From NCBI RefSeq assembly GCF_018294505.1, contig NC_057807.1, positions 169,474,883 to 169,538,882 on the forward strand: DNA of 64,000 bases, written 5' to 3'. Position numbers and translations under genes: made by a program. This DNA is from Triticum aestivum (taxonomy: Eukaryota; Streptophyta; Magnoliopsida; Poales; Poaceae). This document shows positions 45,801 through 57,580 of the stretch, piece after piece (position 1 is the first letter of the stretch; each line of letters starts with the position of its first letter). Under the pieces are notes generated by a model. That model did no database searches. It was not told where the DNA came from and was given only the letters and a program-made list of their open reading frames with translations.

Positions 45801-47054
45801 CATGTATGAAGAAGTACACCCCTGCAGGGTTATCATAATCTATTCGAATAGCCGCGTCCACGGTAAAGGACTACTTGGTTGCCGATACAGTTCATAGACA
45901 AGTAAATGGAAACTACTAAAAGCCTCAAGATAAGTGTGAGTGCCGAGGATGGCTCCTCCGTAGGAAGACGGAGGTGGATCCTCAGTAGTGTATTGAAGTG
46001 GTGAGTAGTGGACTCGTGTGCGCAAAACCATTTCAAATTGAAGTATCGTAGGATAGTCTAGCCAAGAGTCAAAGCTGGCTTGCTGCAATAACTCCACCAA
46101 CCCTTCTTGATAATATGCATGTATGTAGGATCTGATGTAAGTCTTGCTGAGTACCCTTGTACTCATGTTGCTATAATTTACATTTTTACAGAAGACGCTG
46201 CAACCCCTTCTGATGGGTTCTATGTAGACGTTGACATCAACGAGTAGGCTAAAGACCCAGGTGGTGACCCTGAGCTTGTGATGGACCATGTAGTATAGTT
46301 AGGCTTTCCAAGCCTCTTTTATTTTACTAATTGTCTGTACTCAGACAATGTACTTCCGCTGCTGGTTTGTATGACTGTATGACTTGTATGTTGGGTCGTG
46401 AGACCCGTACCTTTGTGTATGTTATGTATGGCTCCCTGAGCCTTAAATAAAGTACTTGTGTCGTAGAGTCATGTTGTGATGCTTCGTTGTATTTGCACAT
46501 ATCGAGCATATTGTGTGTATGATTGAAATGCTTGGTATGTGTGGGATCTGACTATCTAGTTGTTTATCTTTAGTAGCCTCTCTTACCGGGAAATGTCTCC
46601 TACTGTTACCGCTGAGCCATGGTAGCTTGCTACTGCTCTGGAACACTTAGGCTGGCCGGCATGTGTCCTTCTTCGTTCCTGTGTCTGTCCCTTCGGGGAA
46701 ATGTCACGCTTTGAGTACCGGAGTCCTGTTAGCCCGCTACAGCCCGGTTTACCGGAGTCCTGCTAGCCCAGTGCTACAGCCCGGACCCACTTGCTGATGA
46801 CCGACACGTTCGAGGCTGGGTCATGGATGCCTGTCCCTGTAAGTCTGTGCCACTTTGGGTTTACGACTAGTCATGTCAGCCCGGGCTCCTTATCATATGG
46901 ATGCTAGCGACACTATCATATACGTGAGCCAAAAGGCGCAAACGGTCCCGGGCAAAGGTAAGGCGACACCCGTGGGAATACCGTGCATGAGGCCGCAAAG
47001 TGATATGAGGTGTTACCGGCTAGATCGATGTGACATCGAGTCGGGGTCCTGACA
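42831..47054 (+). repeat. 5' LTR of the chromovirus (contains assembly artefact)
   Basis: Direct repeat of 53072-57207. It has a GC-rich middle (43260-44360). It carries a 10-N gap flanked by a 100-base duplication that is absent from the other LTR, and it lacks an 18-base segment present there near 54301. Confidence 0.95.
43628..43637. other. Assembly gap (10 N) with duplicated flanks
   Basis: The 100 bases before (43528-43627) and after (43638-43737) are the same but for one base, while the 3' LTR has a single copy. This is what two overlapping contigs left unmerged would give. Confidence 0.9.
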
Positions 47055-47495
47055 GCGTTGGTATCAGAGCCGGACTGCCTGTAGGTTCTCCAAGCCAAAC
47101 TGGTCGATGTTGAGTCTAGAAATTCTTTAGTTATATGTAGGGGAATTGTTTGTGGGTTGGAACGTAAGGCTCTTTTTACTCCTTTATCTTATGACCTTCT
47201 GATCTGAGTCAGTCCATTCTTCCACCGGGGGTTAAGGAATTAGGATCTGTTCTCTCTATCAGGATCACGAGTTACTAATCAGTAGTACCTTATAAGTTGA
47301 TGGGTTCAAGCATAGTTCAGTTTTACTACCACATGATGTTGTTAGAATGGATTCAGAACTTTGATATGATGATGTTGAGTGTGTACGAAATTCTTTGTCA
47401 AATGTCTCAAAATCCTTTTTGAGCATTTACAGCTGTTATGCTGCCGAAATTTTGCTAGAAATTCTAATGCCCTTGCATTATGATTGTGCTTTCAG
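47055..47495 (+). other. Primer-binding site and leader of the chromovirus
   Basis: TGGTATCAGAGCC at 47059-47071 is a perfect match to the initiator-methionine tRNA complement. The rest is non-coding. Its last bases are pyrimidine-rich and end in AG directly before the ATG of the extra ORF. Confidence 0.85.
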
Positions 47496-48269
47496 ATGGC
47501 CACTCGCGACCTCAATCAAGTGGTTCGCCTGACTCGATGCCTAGATGTACCCGGCCATACTGCCAAGTTGGTCAGGGTAATGACTGAGGCTGGATACCGA
47601 TGGTATCCTGAGTACACGGTTGAAGAGCAATTCCGAGACTTTAATCAAAGCCAGTATCTCTGCACTGTCAGGATATTTCCATCTTATCCTGGATCCACCG
47701 AGCCTCTTCACTGCTCCTATGGACTCGGGGTTACTATTGAGATGGCTGTGCAGGACGCCGCCTACTCTATGATGACCATTATGCGAGTCAGATCTGGTTT
47801 ATTTCGGGACTCTGATTTCCGGTATATGCCAGGATCACTTCCGGGAGCACAAGGGTATCTCCAGGCTATTTATGCTGACCCCACTCAGGAGGATTCACGG
47901 ACTCGCACCACTGCTGAGATGCTCGAGGATAAGGACCATGAAAATCGGGCCTTGAGGTTAGAGCTCTTCAATACCCGTGCTGACCACTGGGCCACTTTGA
48001 CTCGGTTCGCACCGGCGGTGCAAGCTGGATATTCAGATATGCGCGATCTCTATCCTGTGAGATCTGCTCTGCCGGACGTGATGGTTTGGTGTGATGTAGG
48101 AGGCATCACCCCACCTCGCGGTCCCCGCAGGCCACCGTCTGTTGGTCCAAGGCCTCATCCTAGCCCCTATGGTCCACAAGCTCCGCGAGACCGTCTGTTT
48201 CCGGATGATCATGTTGAGCTTCCAGGCTATGGAGGTGACTTCTACGAGGACTACTACGGATCGGTCTGA
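47496..48269 (+). CDS. Extra ORF upstream of gag; possible degenerate dsRNA-binding fold
   Basis: An intact 257-residue frame, MATRDLNQ to YYGSV. I take the ATG at 47496 because the frame upstream offers no earlier ATG close by. Residues about 21-97 follow the alpha-beta-beta-beta-alpha order of a dsRNA-binding domain: helix TAKLVRVMTEAGY, PEYTVEEQ, strand YLCTVRIF, a third strand with GLG, and a helix TIEMAVQDAAYSMMTIM in place of the basic KKxAxxxAA helix. The loss of those lysines means RNA binding is uncertain. The rest is a charged helical region (residues 130-165) and a Pro/Arg-rich then acidic tail. It is not part of gag and has no stop, in contrast to the gag-pol after it. The same protein type occurs with other Triticeae elements, as I recall. 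Function unknown. Confidence 0.7.
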   Translation: MATRDLNQVVRLTRCLDVPGHTAKLVRVMTEAGYRWYPEYTVEEQFRDFNQSQYLCTVRIFPSYPGSTEPLHCSYGLGVTIEMAVQDAAYSMMTIMRVRSGLFRDSDFRYMPGSLPGAQGYLQAIYADPTQEDSRTRTTAEMLEDKDHENRALRLELFNTRADHWATLTRFAPAVQAGYSDMRDLYPVRSALPDVMVWCDVGGITPPRGPRRPPSVGPRPHPSPYGPQAPRDRLFPDDHVELPGYGGDFYEDYYGSV

Positions 48270-48612
48270 GTTAGTGGTAGTATCACTAGTTCGCACTAGC
48301 TGTGTCTTCTATCGTTCCGCGTGACTCGTGGGATATGACCTAGTTTGTACTCTTTCCGGAGGTGTAGAAAAATAATGTATAGGAGCTTGGGATGCCTCCG
48401 ATGAGATGTAATCCTCTTTTCACCGTATTAGTACTTTGTTTGGTTTTGTACTAAACCCTGTATGGTGTGTATGACGATGGAATAAAAGAAGCAGTTTCTG
48501 TATCTACCATGTCATACGGATGATCATCTTGCATTCCGAGTTATTCCTTACATTATGTGTCCTATGTCGGAATTTTATCATCCTGACTAAATCATTGTCT
48601 TGTTTACCTAGG
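48270..48612 (+). other. Spacer between the extra ORF and gag
   Basis: About 340 bases without a protein. It ends in TTGTCTTGTTTACCTAG, an acceptor-like sequence, directly before the gag ATG. Confidence 0.6.
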
Positions 48613-51600
48613 ATGGTCAACACGCGCACTAACCCTGCTCCTCAAGAGCAGGCCGAAGGCAGTGAAGTCAGGGATGCAAATCTGCCTCATCCTCCTTCAC
48701 TAGCCGAGGTTATGATGGAAGCTGAGAGAAACAAGCGGGAGACCAACCGTTTGTTGGAGCGTATTGAACAGAACACAGCACACCATCAGAGGACTAACAT
48801 GGTGTCACTCAGTGATTTTATCAAATTACATCCACCCACGTTCCACCACTCCGTCGAGCCTCTCGACGCTGATGACTGGCTTCGCAGTATCTCTCACAAA
48901 CTGCGTTCCGCGCTGGTAGCGGAGGCTGACAAGGTCACCTTTGCTGCATATCATCTTGAAGGCCCCGCCAGTCTATGGTGGGAGAATTATGGAGCTATGC
49001 GCCCAGCAGGCCATGTCACTACTTGGGCTGAATTCAGCGAGGCTTTCCGTGAACATCACATTCCGGAGGGTCTCATGGACCGTAAACGTGAGGAATTCTG
49101 CAATTTCACCCAAGGCCGACTTTCTGTGGATGTTTATAGCAGGGAGTTTGGTAATCTCGCACGATATGCAACCGAGGAAGTTTCTACTGACGCCAAGAAG
49201 CAAGCAAGGTTCCGTAAGGGACTTAGTCCTGAGCTTCGCCGCGACCTCCGTCTGCATGAGTGCACATCTTTTCAGAAACTTGTCAATAAAGCCATCAGTG
49301 CTGAAACTGGTCAGACTGACTATGACGCAACACGCAAGCATGGCCGTGATATGGGTTCCTCATCCGGTGCTGGTCCTCAGAAGCGCCGCGTGTGGGTACC
49401 CAACACCGCCCTGCCACCCAGGTTCACACCGAGGCCATCTTTCCAGGTGCCTCGCCCTGTTCAATAGTCTGCACCGACCAAGCCCTATGGGGGTCCAACT
49501 AACAATGCTCCTCCACGTACCGGTTCCGTGACTTGTTTCAAGTGTGGGGAATCTGGTCACTATATGCGTGAGTGTCCCCAGACCAACCCCAATCAATCTG
49601 CTAAAGCTGTTGGCGGTGGCAAGCCGACAGGAAAAATATTCCACGCCAAACCGGTCACCGCTTCACGTGGCCATGTCAACTGTATCTCTGCCGAAGAAGC
49701 TCAAGAGGATCCCAACGTCGTTCTCGGTACGCTTCTTGTAAATTGCCACCCGGCATCTGTTCTTTTCGATACAGGAGCCTCTCATTCTTTTATATCCGAA
49801 AATTATGCTCGTTTGCATAACGTTGCATTCTGTGACATGCCATCCACTATGGAAATTTCTACTCCCGGGTCTAGATGGCAGACCTCTAGGGTAAGTTATG
49901 GAAATGAAATCCAAGTCGACAGACTTGTTTTTCTCGCGTCTTTGATAGCCCTTAAATCTTTAGATATTAATATCATTTTGGGTATGGACTGGATGTCAGC
50001 TCATCAAGCCAAAATTGATTGCTTCTCTAGGACTGTTCAACTCACCCATCCTTCAGGGAAGATAGTCAATGTCTTGACCCGAATAGCCAAGCGACAATTA
50101 TATTCTCTTAACGCCAGCCCTTTGCCAGACCTTGAGGACATTCCGGTAGTCCGTGACTTCCCGGATGTCTTTCCAGAGGAATTGCCAGGTGTTCCACCTG
50201 ACAGGGATGTTGAGTTCGTAATCGACCTCATCCCCGGAACTGTTCCGATTGCTAGAAGACCTTATAAGATGGCACCACTAGAACTAGCCGAGCTTAAGAA
50301 ACAACTCGATGAATCCTTGAAAAAGGGTTTCATCCGCCCTAGTTCATCTCCGTGGGCTTGCCCCGTCCTATTCGTCAAGAAGAAGGATGGTACGGACCGG
50401 ATGGTTGTAGATTACCGACCTGTCAATTTGGTCACAATCAAGAACAAATACCCACTTCCCAGGATCAACGATCTGTATGATCAGCTCGCTGGATCCTCAG
50501 TCTTCTCCAAGATGGATTTGAGGTTGGGCTACCATCAAATCAAAATCAGAAACGGGGACATTCCTAAAACGGCCTTCGTTACTCGTTATGGCCAATACGA
50601 GTACACCGTCATGTCCTTCGGCTTAACCAACGCTCCAGCCACCTTTTCTCGGTTAATGAACTCAATCTTCATGGAGTATTTGGATAAATTCGTCGTTGTT
50701 TACCTCGATGATATACTCATCTACTCCAAGAACGAGGAAGAACATGCCGAACATCTAAGGCTAGTGTTGAAGAAACTTCGAGAGCATCGCCTTTATGCCA
50801 AATTTTCTAAATGTGAATTCTGGTTGTCAGAAGTGACCTATCTGGGTCATGTAATATCTGGTAAAGGTATTGCTGTTAATCCTGAGCGAGTTCAAGCCGT
50901 CCTTAATTGGACTCCACCTGAATCGGTCAAGCAAGTTCGGAGTTTTCTAGGCTTAGCGAGCTATTGTCGTCGCTTTGTCGAGAACTTCTCCAAAGTTGCT
51001 AAACCTCTAACCGAACTCCTCAAGAAAGATAAAAAGTTCGAATGGACTCCACAATGTGAGCACAGCTTTCAGGAACTGAAAAGACGCCTGACCTCTGCTC
51101 CCGTACTGGTACCGCCAGACTTTTCCAAGGACTTTGTTATCTACTGCGACGCCTCGCGACAAGGACTAGGTTGCATTCTTATGCAAGATCGACACGTAAT
51201 TGCTTACGCTTCACGGCAATTGCACCCACATGAGGAGAATTATCCTACTCATGATCTAGAGCTTGCAGCCGTAGTCTATGCACTTAAGACCTGGCGACAT
51301 TACCTCCTCGGTAATCGTTGCGAAATATTCACTGATCACCAAAGTCTGAAGTATATTTTCACCCAACCGGATTTGAATCTCCGGCAGAGACGTTGGGTTG
51401 AATTGATCACAAACTTCGACTTAGGAATAACCTACACCCCAGGGAAAGCCAACGTCATGGCTGATGCGCTAAGTCGTAAATCTTATTGTAACAACCTGAT
51501 GTTACAACAAAGTCAACCGCTCCTCCATGAGGAATTTCGGAAGCTTAACCTTCACATTGTACCTCAAGGTTTTCTTTCCACCTTGGTAGCAAAACCTACT

Positions 51601-53088
51601 CTTACGGATCAAATCATCGCTGCCCAAAGGCGAGATAAGGAAATATCTAAAATCAAAGAGAACATTGCTAGCGGAGGTGCTAGTTGTTTCTCCACAAATG
51701 ATCATGGTGTTGTGTACTTTGAGAACCGTCTAGTGGTTCCCAAGAACCAGCATCTACGGCAATTGATCCTTAAAGAAGCTCATGAATCTCCTCTCACCAT
51801 TCATCCCGGTAGTACTAAGATGTATCAGGACCTACGCCAGAGGTTCTGGTGGACTAGGATGAAGAGAGAAATTGCTCAGTTTATTGCTAATTGCGACGTC
51901 TGTCGTCGTGTAAAAGCAGAGCACCAACGGCCTGCTGGCACCCTTCAACCCTTAGCTATTCCTGAATGGAAATGGGATAAAATTGGTATGGATTTCATTA
52001 CCGGTTTTCCCAGGACCAAGAGAGGGAATAATGCTATTTTCGTCGTGGTCGATCGTCTTTCCAAAGTAGCCCATTTCTTACCTGTTCGTGAGAGTATAAC
52101 CGCTAGTCAGCTGGCAGATTTGTACATCTCCCGAATAGTGTCTCTCCATGGTGTTCCTTTGGAAATTAACTCGGATCGAGGAAGTCTTTTCACCTCTCGA
52201 TTTTGGGAAAGTTTCCAAAATGCTATGGGAACTCGTCTCTCCTTTAGCACCGCTTTCCACCCTCAGTCGAGTGGTCAAGTGGAACGCGTCAACCAGATTC
52301 TAGAAGACATGCTTTGAGCCTCTGTTATCTCTTTCGGAATGGACTGGGAGAAGTGCCTTCCATTTGCCGAATTCGCTTACAACAACAGCTATCAATCTAG
52401 CTTGGGTAAAGCCCCTTTTGAAGTTCTCTATGGACGACGATGTCGAACACCCCTTAACTGGTCAGAGACCGGGGAAAGACAATTCTTTGGCCCGGATATG
52501 ATTCAGGAAGCAGAAGAACAAGTTCGTATCGTTCGTGAAAAGTTGAAAACAGCCCAATCTCGTCAAAAGAGTCAATATGACCGAAAACATAAGGCTATGA
52601 CTTTCGAGGTTGACGAGAAGGCTTATCTTCGGGTCACCCCTCTGAAGGGAACCCATCGTTTCGGTATCAAAGGCAAATTGGCTCCTCGTTACATTGGACC
52701 TTTTCGCATTCTTGCCAAACGAGGAGAAGTTGCCTACCAATTGGAACTACCTCCGCACCTCTCCAGAGTTCACGATGTCTTCCACGTTTCTCAACTCAGG
52801 CGTTGCTTCTTGGATCCTATCCGTGAAGTGGACCACGAAACGCTTGATCTCCAAGATGATCTTACATATCGAGAGTACCCCATCCGTATCCTCGATCAGG
52901 CCGAGCGTACCACGCGACGTCATAACATCAAGTTCCTCAAAGTTCAATGGTCGCATCATTCTGAAGATGAAGCAACTTGGGAAAGGGAGGATCGTCTTCG
53001 ACTCGAGTATCCCGCCTTCTTCTCGGAGGAACCCAAATCTCGGGACGAGATTCTTTTGAATGGGGGTGAGTTGTCACACCCTAGCTAG
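48613..53088 (+). pseudogene. gag-pol: Chromovirus Gag-Pol polyprotein, two in-frame stops
   Basis: One frame of 1491 codons from the ATG at 48613 (MVNTRTNP), broken only by TAG at 49465 and TGA at 52315. Gag core about residues 80-260; zinc knuckle C-x2-C-x4-H-x4-C at 308-321; protease DTGA at 386; reverse transcriptase with YLDD at 697-700; RNase H beginning with its Asp near 846 (YCDASRQ); integrase HHCC (His 1057 to Cys 1094/1097) and catalytic Asp 1127, Asp 1188, Glu 1224; the second stop comes just after. Beyond it are the GPY-type module and a chromodomain-like end (HDVFHVSQLRRCF, then DEATWERED). All catalytic residues are kept. The last codons lie in the 3' LTR. Confidence 0.95.
53059..53071 (+). 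other. Polypurine tract of the chromovirus, inside the pol frame
   Basis: GAATGGGGGTGAG directly precedes the 3' LTR and encodes part of the polyprotein's C-terminus. Confidence 0.75.
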
Positions 53089-56000
53089 TCATGCATTAGA
53101 GTGTTGCATCATGTTTACTCTTTCACCAGAAACTTGAAATGGGGATCTGTGAAACCCTCAGAATCATTTTGAAAATGACCCAAATAAAAATTTCTCCAAA
53201 AGGGTCCAAGAAAATGCTCATGTTGCTCTCTGAAAATATTGGACAGAGATAAAAATCAAACCAATATTTTTAAGAGCTCATAGGTATTTATTTTGGGCAT
53301 TTGGAATTAATGCATAAATATTTGCATTGGAAATATATTAATTATATATATTAATATATGTCCAAATATTATGCCATTATAAAGGAGCTCTGGAATAATA
53401 TATCTAGCTCCTGCAAAAATTGGCATAAGTTAAATAAATGATTTAATATATTATTTAAATCAAAACAAATGTCAGAAATTAGAAAACAGAAAATAAATAA
53501 CAGGAGGAGCTTACCTGGGCTCCTCCACTGTGCGGCCCAGCCAGCTGGCTGGCCCAGCCAGCAGCCGGCCCAGCCCACCTCCCTCCTCTGTCGTCTTCGT
53601 CCCGACAGAGGGAGGGGAGTGTGGCCGGCGCGCGCGCGCGCCACCGCGCCACGCCACCTCTCTCCCTGCCTGCCTGCCCTCCCCTCCTCGCCTCGATGCC
53701 CCTGGACGACGCCACGCCTCCCCCCTGCTCCCTCTCACTCTCCCCCGGCTCTTCCCTCCTCTCCCTCGCTCTCTCTCTCACACGGCCGAACACCACCGTC
53801 GCCGCCGTTCGCCACAGCAGCCGTCTCCGGCCACCCCTCGCTCCCCCGACTAGCTCAGAAGCTCCGCCACGACCCCCTCTTCCCTCTCCACCGACCCACA
53901 GCTCCCCGGAAGCCCTGCATCGCCGCCACGTCGCCGTTCCCCTCTTCGGGCTCCGACCATCGTCGCCGTCGAATTCGTCGTCTCCAGCGCGTCCCCGAGC
54001 CCGCTAACCATCCCTGCAGCTCCGCGGTGAGCCCCCGGATCGTTTCCCCCTTCTCCCCTGGTCTCTTCCGACCTCTAGGCCGTAGCCCCACCTTGGCCGA
54101 GAGCTCCACGCCGCCGGCGATGTCGCCGTCGTGGCCACGGTCACCGTAGCACCCAACCGAGCACACTATCGTGCTCCACACCTCACTGGGAGTACGCAGC
54201 ACGCGCTAACGCCTCCCCAAACCCCCTGCAACACCGATCCCGACCGCACCCGAACTCCGGCGGCCGCAGCCGAGCTCGCCGCCGTCGACTCCGGCCACCC
54301 CAGGCCCAGCCACGGCCACCGTTCGACGCGCGGGAGCAAGAGCTTCCCAACGAGCCCAAGCACGGCCTCGCCCGTGCCCTGTAGCGCGATCCCGCGTCGC
54401 GCCGCCGTCTCGGACCTCGCCGGCGTCACGTCGCCGGTGGGTTTGACCCACTTTGACCATGGCAAGACACCCCCTGAGTCCCTGACAGGTGGGCCCAGCC
54501 CTGTAGCTAATTAGGATTAGTGCTAACCACTAATGGTTAACCCCCCTGACACTGACAGTGGGCCCCCAGCGCCACTAACCCCTAATTAGGATTAAACTAA
54601 CCCTGTTTAACCCCCCTGTCACTGACGTGTGGACCCCACACGTCAGGTTTGACTCCAGCCAGCCGCAGTTGACCACTGACGTCACGCTGACGTCATGCTG
54701 GCGCAATAATTATAATTTCTGGATTTAATTTAAATCAGGAAATTCCAGAATATTATTTAAACTTCAAAAATTCATAACTTTTATTCTGTAACTCCAAATT
54801 GGACAAATTATATATGAAAAATGATCAGAAAAATCCAATCTATCCATCTGTACTATTTTCATGCATGATCAAACAAGTTAAATTGATGTTTTAAGCAGAA
54901 CAAGGAAAAGCACTTAAAGAGGCCATGTTTGAGTTTGAAATTTGAATCTTTGATTCAAATTTGTTCAAACCCTTCTGGTTTTAGTTGCATTAGCCCAACA
55001 CACTCATATTGCCATGTTTCATGCATGCATCATATTGTTGCACATTGTTTGGTGATGCTTGTGTATCGATGTCCTTGCGACAGGTTCTGCCCCCGAGGAG
55101 TACCGTGATTACCCTAACGAAGAACCGTATCAGTGCATCGAACCATCAGGCAAGCAACCAACCATTTGATCATATCGATACAATCCCATGTTCTCGCTCC
55201 TGCTCTCTTTTACTGCATTAAGACAACGCGTTTCAAACTGCTGTGTGCTACGGTAGATGAACCCATTTCCTCTGCATGACCTGTCATTGCCACAGTAACT
55301 AGATGAAACCCACTAGCATGTGTAGGAGTTGATTGAGCCATATGTATGTGTTGTTCCTACCTTGCTATGCCTGCTATGCTTAGAGTCGTGTCAGGTCTGG
55401 TTCATCTGGGTGATGGGCTAGAGTGAAATGTTTATGTCGGTAATGAGAGTGGTGTGATGAACACGATTTGGTAAAGGTATCAATGAGAGGCCATGTAGGA
55501 GTACATGGTGGGTTGTTTCATTGAAGCCGACCTTAAGCACTGAGATCTGTATGTGTGATTTAAGATACAGCTACTACCATGCATTGGGCCCTGAAATATG
55601 ACCCCGCTCGACTTCTTATTCACCCTAGCTCTCTGTCCAGGAGTTGCAAATAGTTTCTGGTGTTTGTAGCCTACTGGAGGCCGTGGACAGCGCTGACCGT
55701 AGGGGTGGGCTGTGATGCGGTAGGTACGTGGCCGGGTGTACCGAATACCCGTTAGGTATCTCGGGAACCCTGTTCACATCGTTCGGGGCCGTATGGGAAA
55801 CCTCGGCCGGACTCCCTGCGGATGGAACCTGAATAGGCGATAAACCTGGACTAGAGGCTTAAGTGTTTAGGTAGGTCGTGGTCTACACCCACGTCGGCTT
55901 TCGCTTGAAGTCTGCCGAGCACATGTCGTGTGCAGATGCTAAGTGGTGGAAACATGTATGAAGAAGTACACCCCTACAGGGTTATCATAATCTATTCGAA

Positions 56001-57207
56001 TAGCCGCGTCCGCGGTAAAGGACTACTTGGTTGCCGATACAGTTCATAGACAAGTAAATGGAAACTACTAAAAGCCTCAAGATAAGTGTGAGTGCCGAGG
56101 ATGGCTCCTCCGTAGGAAGACGGAGGTGGATCCTCGGTAGTGTATTGAAGTGGTGAGTAGTGGACTCGTGTGCGCAAAACCATTTCAAATTGAAGTATCG
56201 TAGGATAGTCTAGCCAAGAGTCAAAGCTGGCTTGCTGCAATAACTCCACCAACCCTTCTTGATAATATGCATGTATGTAGGATCTGATGTAAGTCTTGCT
56301 GAGTACCCTTGTACTCATGTTGCTATAATTTACATTTTTACAGAAGACGCTGCAACCCCTTCTGATGGGTTCTATGTAGACGTTGACATCAACGAGTAGG
56401 CTAAAGACCCAGGTGGTGACCCTGAGCTTGTGATGGACCATGTAGTATAGTTAGGCTTTCCAAGCCTCTTTTATTTTACTAATTGTCTGTACTCAGACAA
56501 TGTACTTCCGCTGCTGGTTTGTATGACTGTATGACTTGTATGTTGGGTCGTGAGACCCGTACCTTTGTGTATGTTATGTATGGCTCCCTGAGCCTTAAAT
56601 AAAGTACTTGTGTCGTAGAGTCATGTTGTGATGCTTCGTTGTATTTGCACATATCGAGCATATTGTGTGTATGATTGAAATGCTTGGTATGTGTGGGATC
56701 TGACTATCTAGTTGTTTATCTTTAGTAGCCTCTCTTACCGGGAAATGTCTCCTACTGTTACCGCTGAGCCATGGTAGCTTGCTACTGCTCTGGAACACTT
56801 AGGCTGGCCGGCATGTGTCCTTCTTCGTTCCTGTGTCTGTCCCTTCGGGGAAATGTCACGCTTTGAGTACCGGAGTCCTGTTAGCCCGCTACAGCCCGGT
56901 TTACCGGAGTCCTGCTAGCCCAGTGCTACAGCCCGGACCCACTTGCTGATGACCGACACGTTCGAAGCTGGGTCATGGATGCCTGTCCCTGTAAGTCTGT
57001 GCCACTTTGGGTTTACAACTAGTCATGTCAGCCCAGACTCCTTATCATATGGATGCTAGCGACACTATCATATACGTGAGCCAAAAGGCGCAAACGGTCC
57101 CGGGAAAAGGTAAAGACGACACCCGTGGGGATACCATGCGTGAGGCCGCAAAGTGATATGAGGTGTTACCGGCTAGATCGATGTGACATCGAGTCGGGGT
57201 CCTGACA
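53072..57207 (+). repeat. 3' LTR of the chromovirus
   Basis: Direct repeat of 42831-47054, free of gaps. The 53515-54520 part is GC-rich. Apart from the first 70 bases, where differences cluster, the two LTRs look very similar. Confidence 0.95.
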
Positions 57208-57212
57208 CACCA

Positions 57213-57580
57213 CGTGATGATCGGGTGTGATAGGCTCTACGTTCAAATACAACGGGTGCAAAACAGTTGCACACGCGGAATACTCGGGTTATACTTGACG
57301 AGCCTAGCATATCAGATATGGCCTCAGAACACGGAGACCGAAAGGTCGAGCGTGAATCATATAGTAGATATGATCAACATAGCGATGTTCACCATTGAAA
57401 CAACTCCATCTCACGTGATGATCGGACATGGTTTGGTTGATTTGGATCACGTAATCACTTAGAGACTAGAGAGAGTCTTTCTAAGTGGGAGTTCTTAAGT
57501 AATATGATTAATTGAACTTAAATTTATCATGAACTTAGTACCTGATAGTATCTTGCTTGTCTATGTTTGTTTGTAGATAG
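57213..57580 (+). other. Leader of forward Copia element, second part
   Basis: Resumes the leader after the chromovirus. The text CGTGATGATCGGGTGTGATAGG is present in reverse at about 14990-15020 in the other Copia copy, confirming the junction. Non-coding. Confidence 0.8.

Larger units (their letters stand above)
42831..57207 (+). mobile_element. Tekay-type chromovirus (Gypsy), complete, with extra upstream ORF
   Basis: Starts TGTCACACCCTAGC and ends GGGTCCTGACA, with the perfect target duplication CACCA (42826-42830 and 57208-57212). LTRs are 42831-47054 and 53072-57207. The interior has a tRNA-iMet primer-binding site, an extra ORF (47496-48269), then gag-pol as one frame (48613-53088) with order Gag, zinc knuckle, protease, reverse transcriptase, RNase H, integrase, chromodomain. 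The long LTRs and integrase-chromodomain order place it in the Tekay/Del clade. It is inserted in the leader of a Copia element, so it is the younger of the two. Confidence 0.95.

Noticed and set aside
45833..46646. Reverse frames repeated at 55985-56798
   Set aside because: They are the two LTR copies of the same sequence; short and without domain.
47059..47071. tRNA-like match
   Set aside because: It is a primer-binding site complementary to a tRNA end, not a tRNA gene; I saw no cloverleaf here or elsewhere.
53469..54514. A 226-codon frame and others in the 3' LTR
   Set aside because: Same GC-rich LTR sequence without stops by composition; no domain, low complexity.
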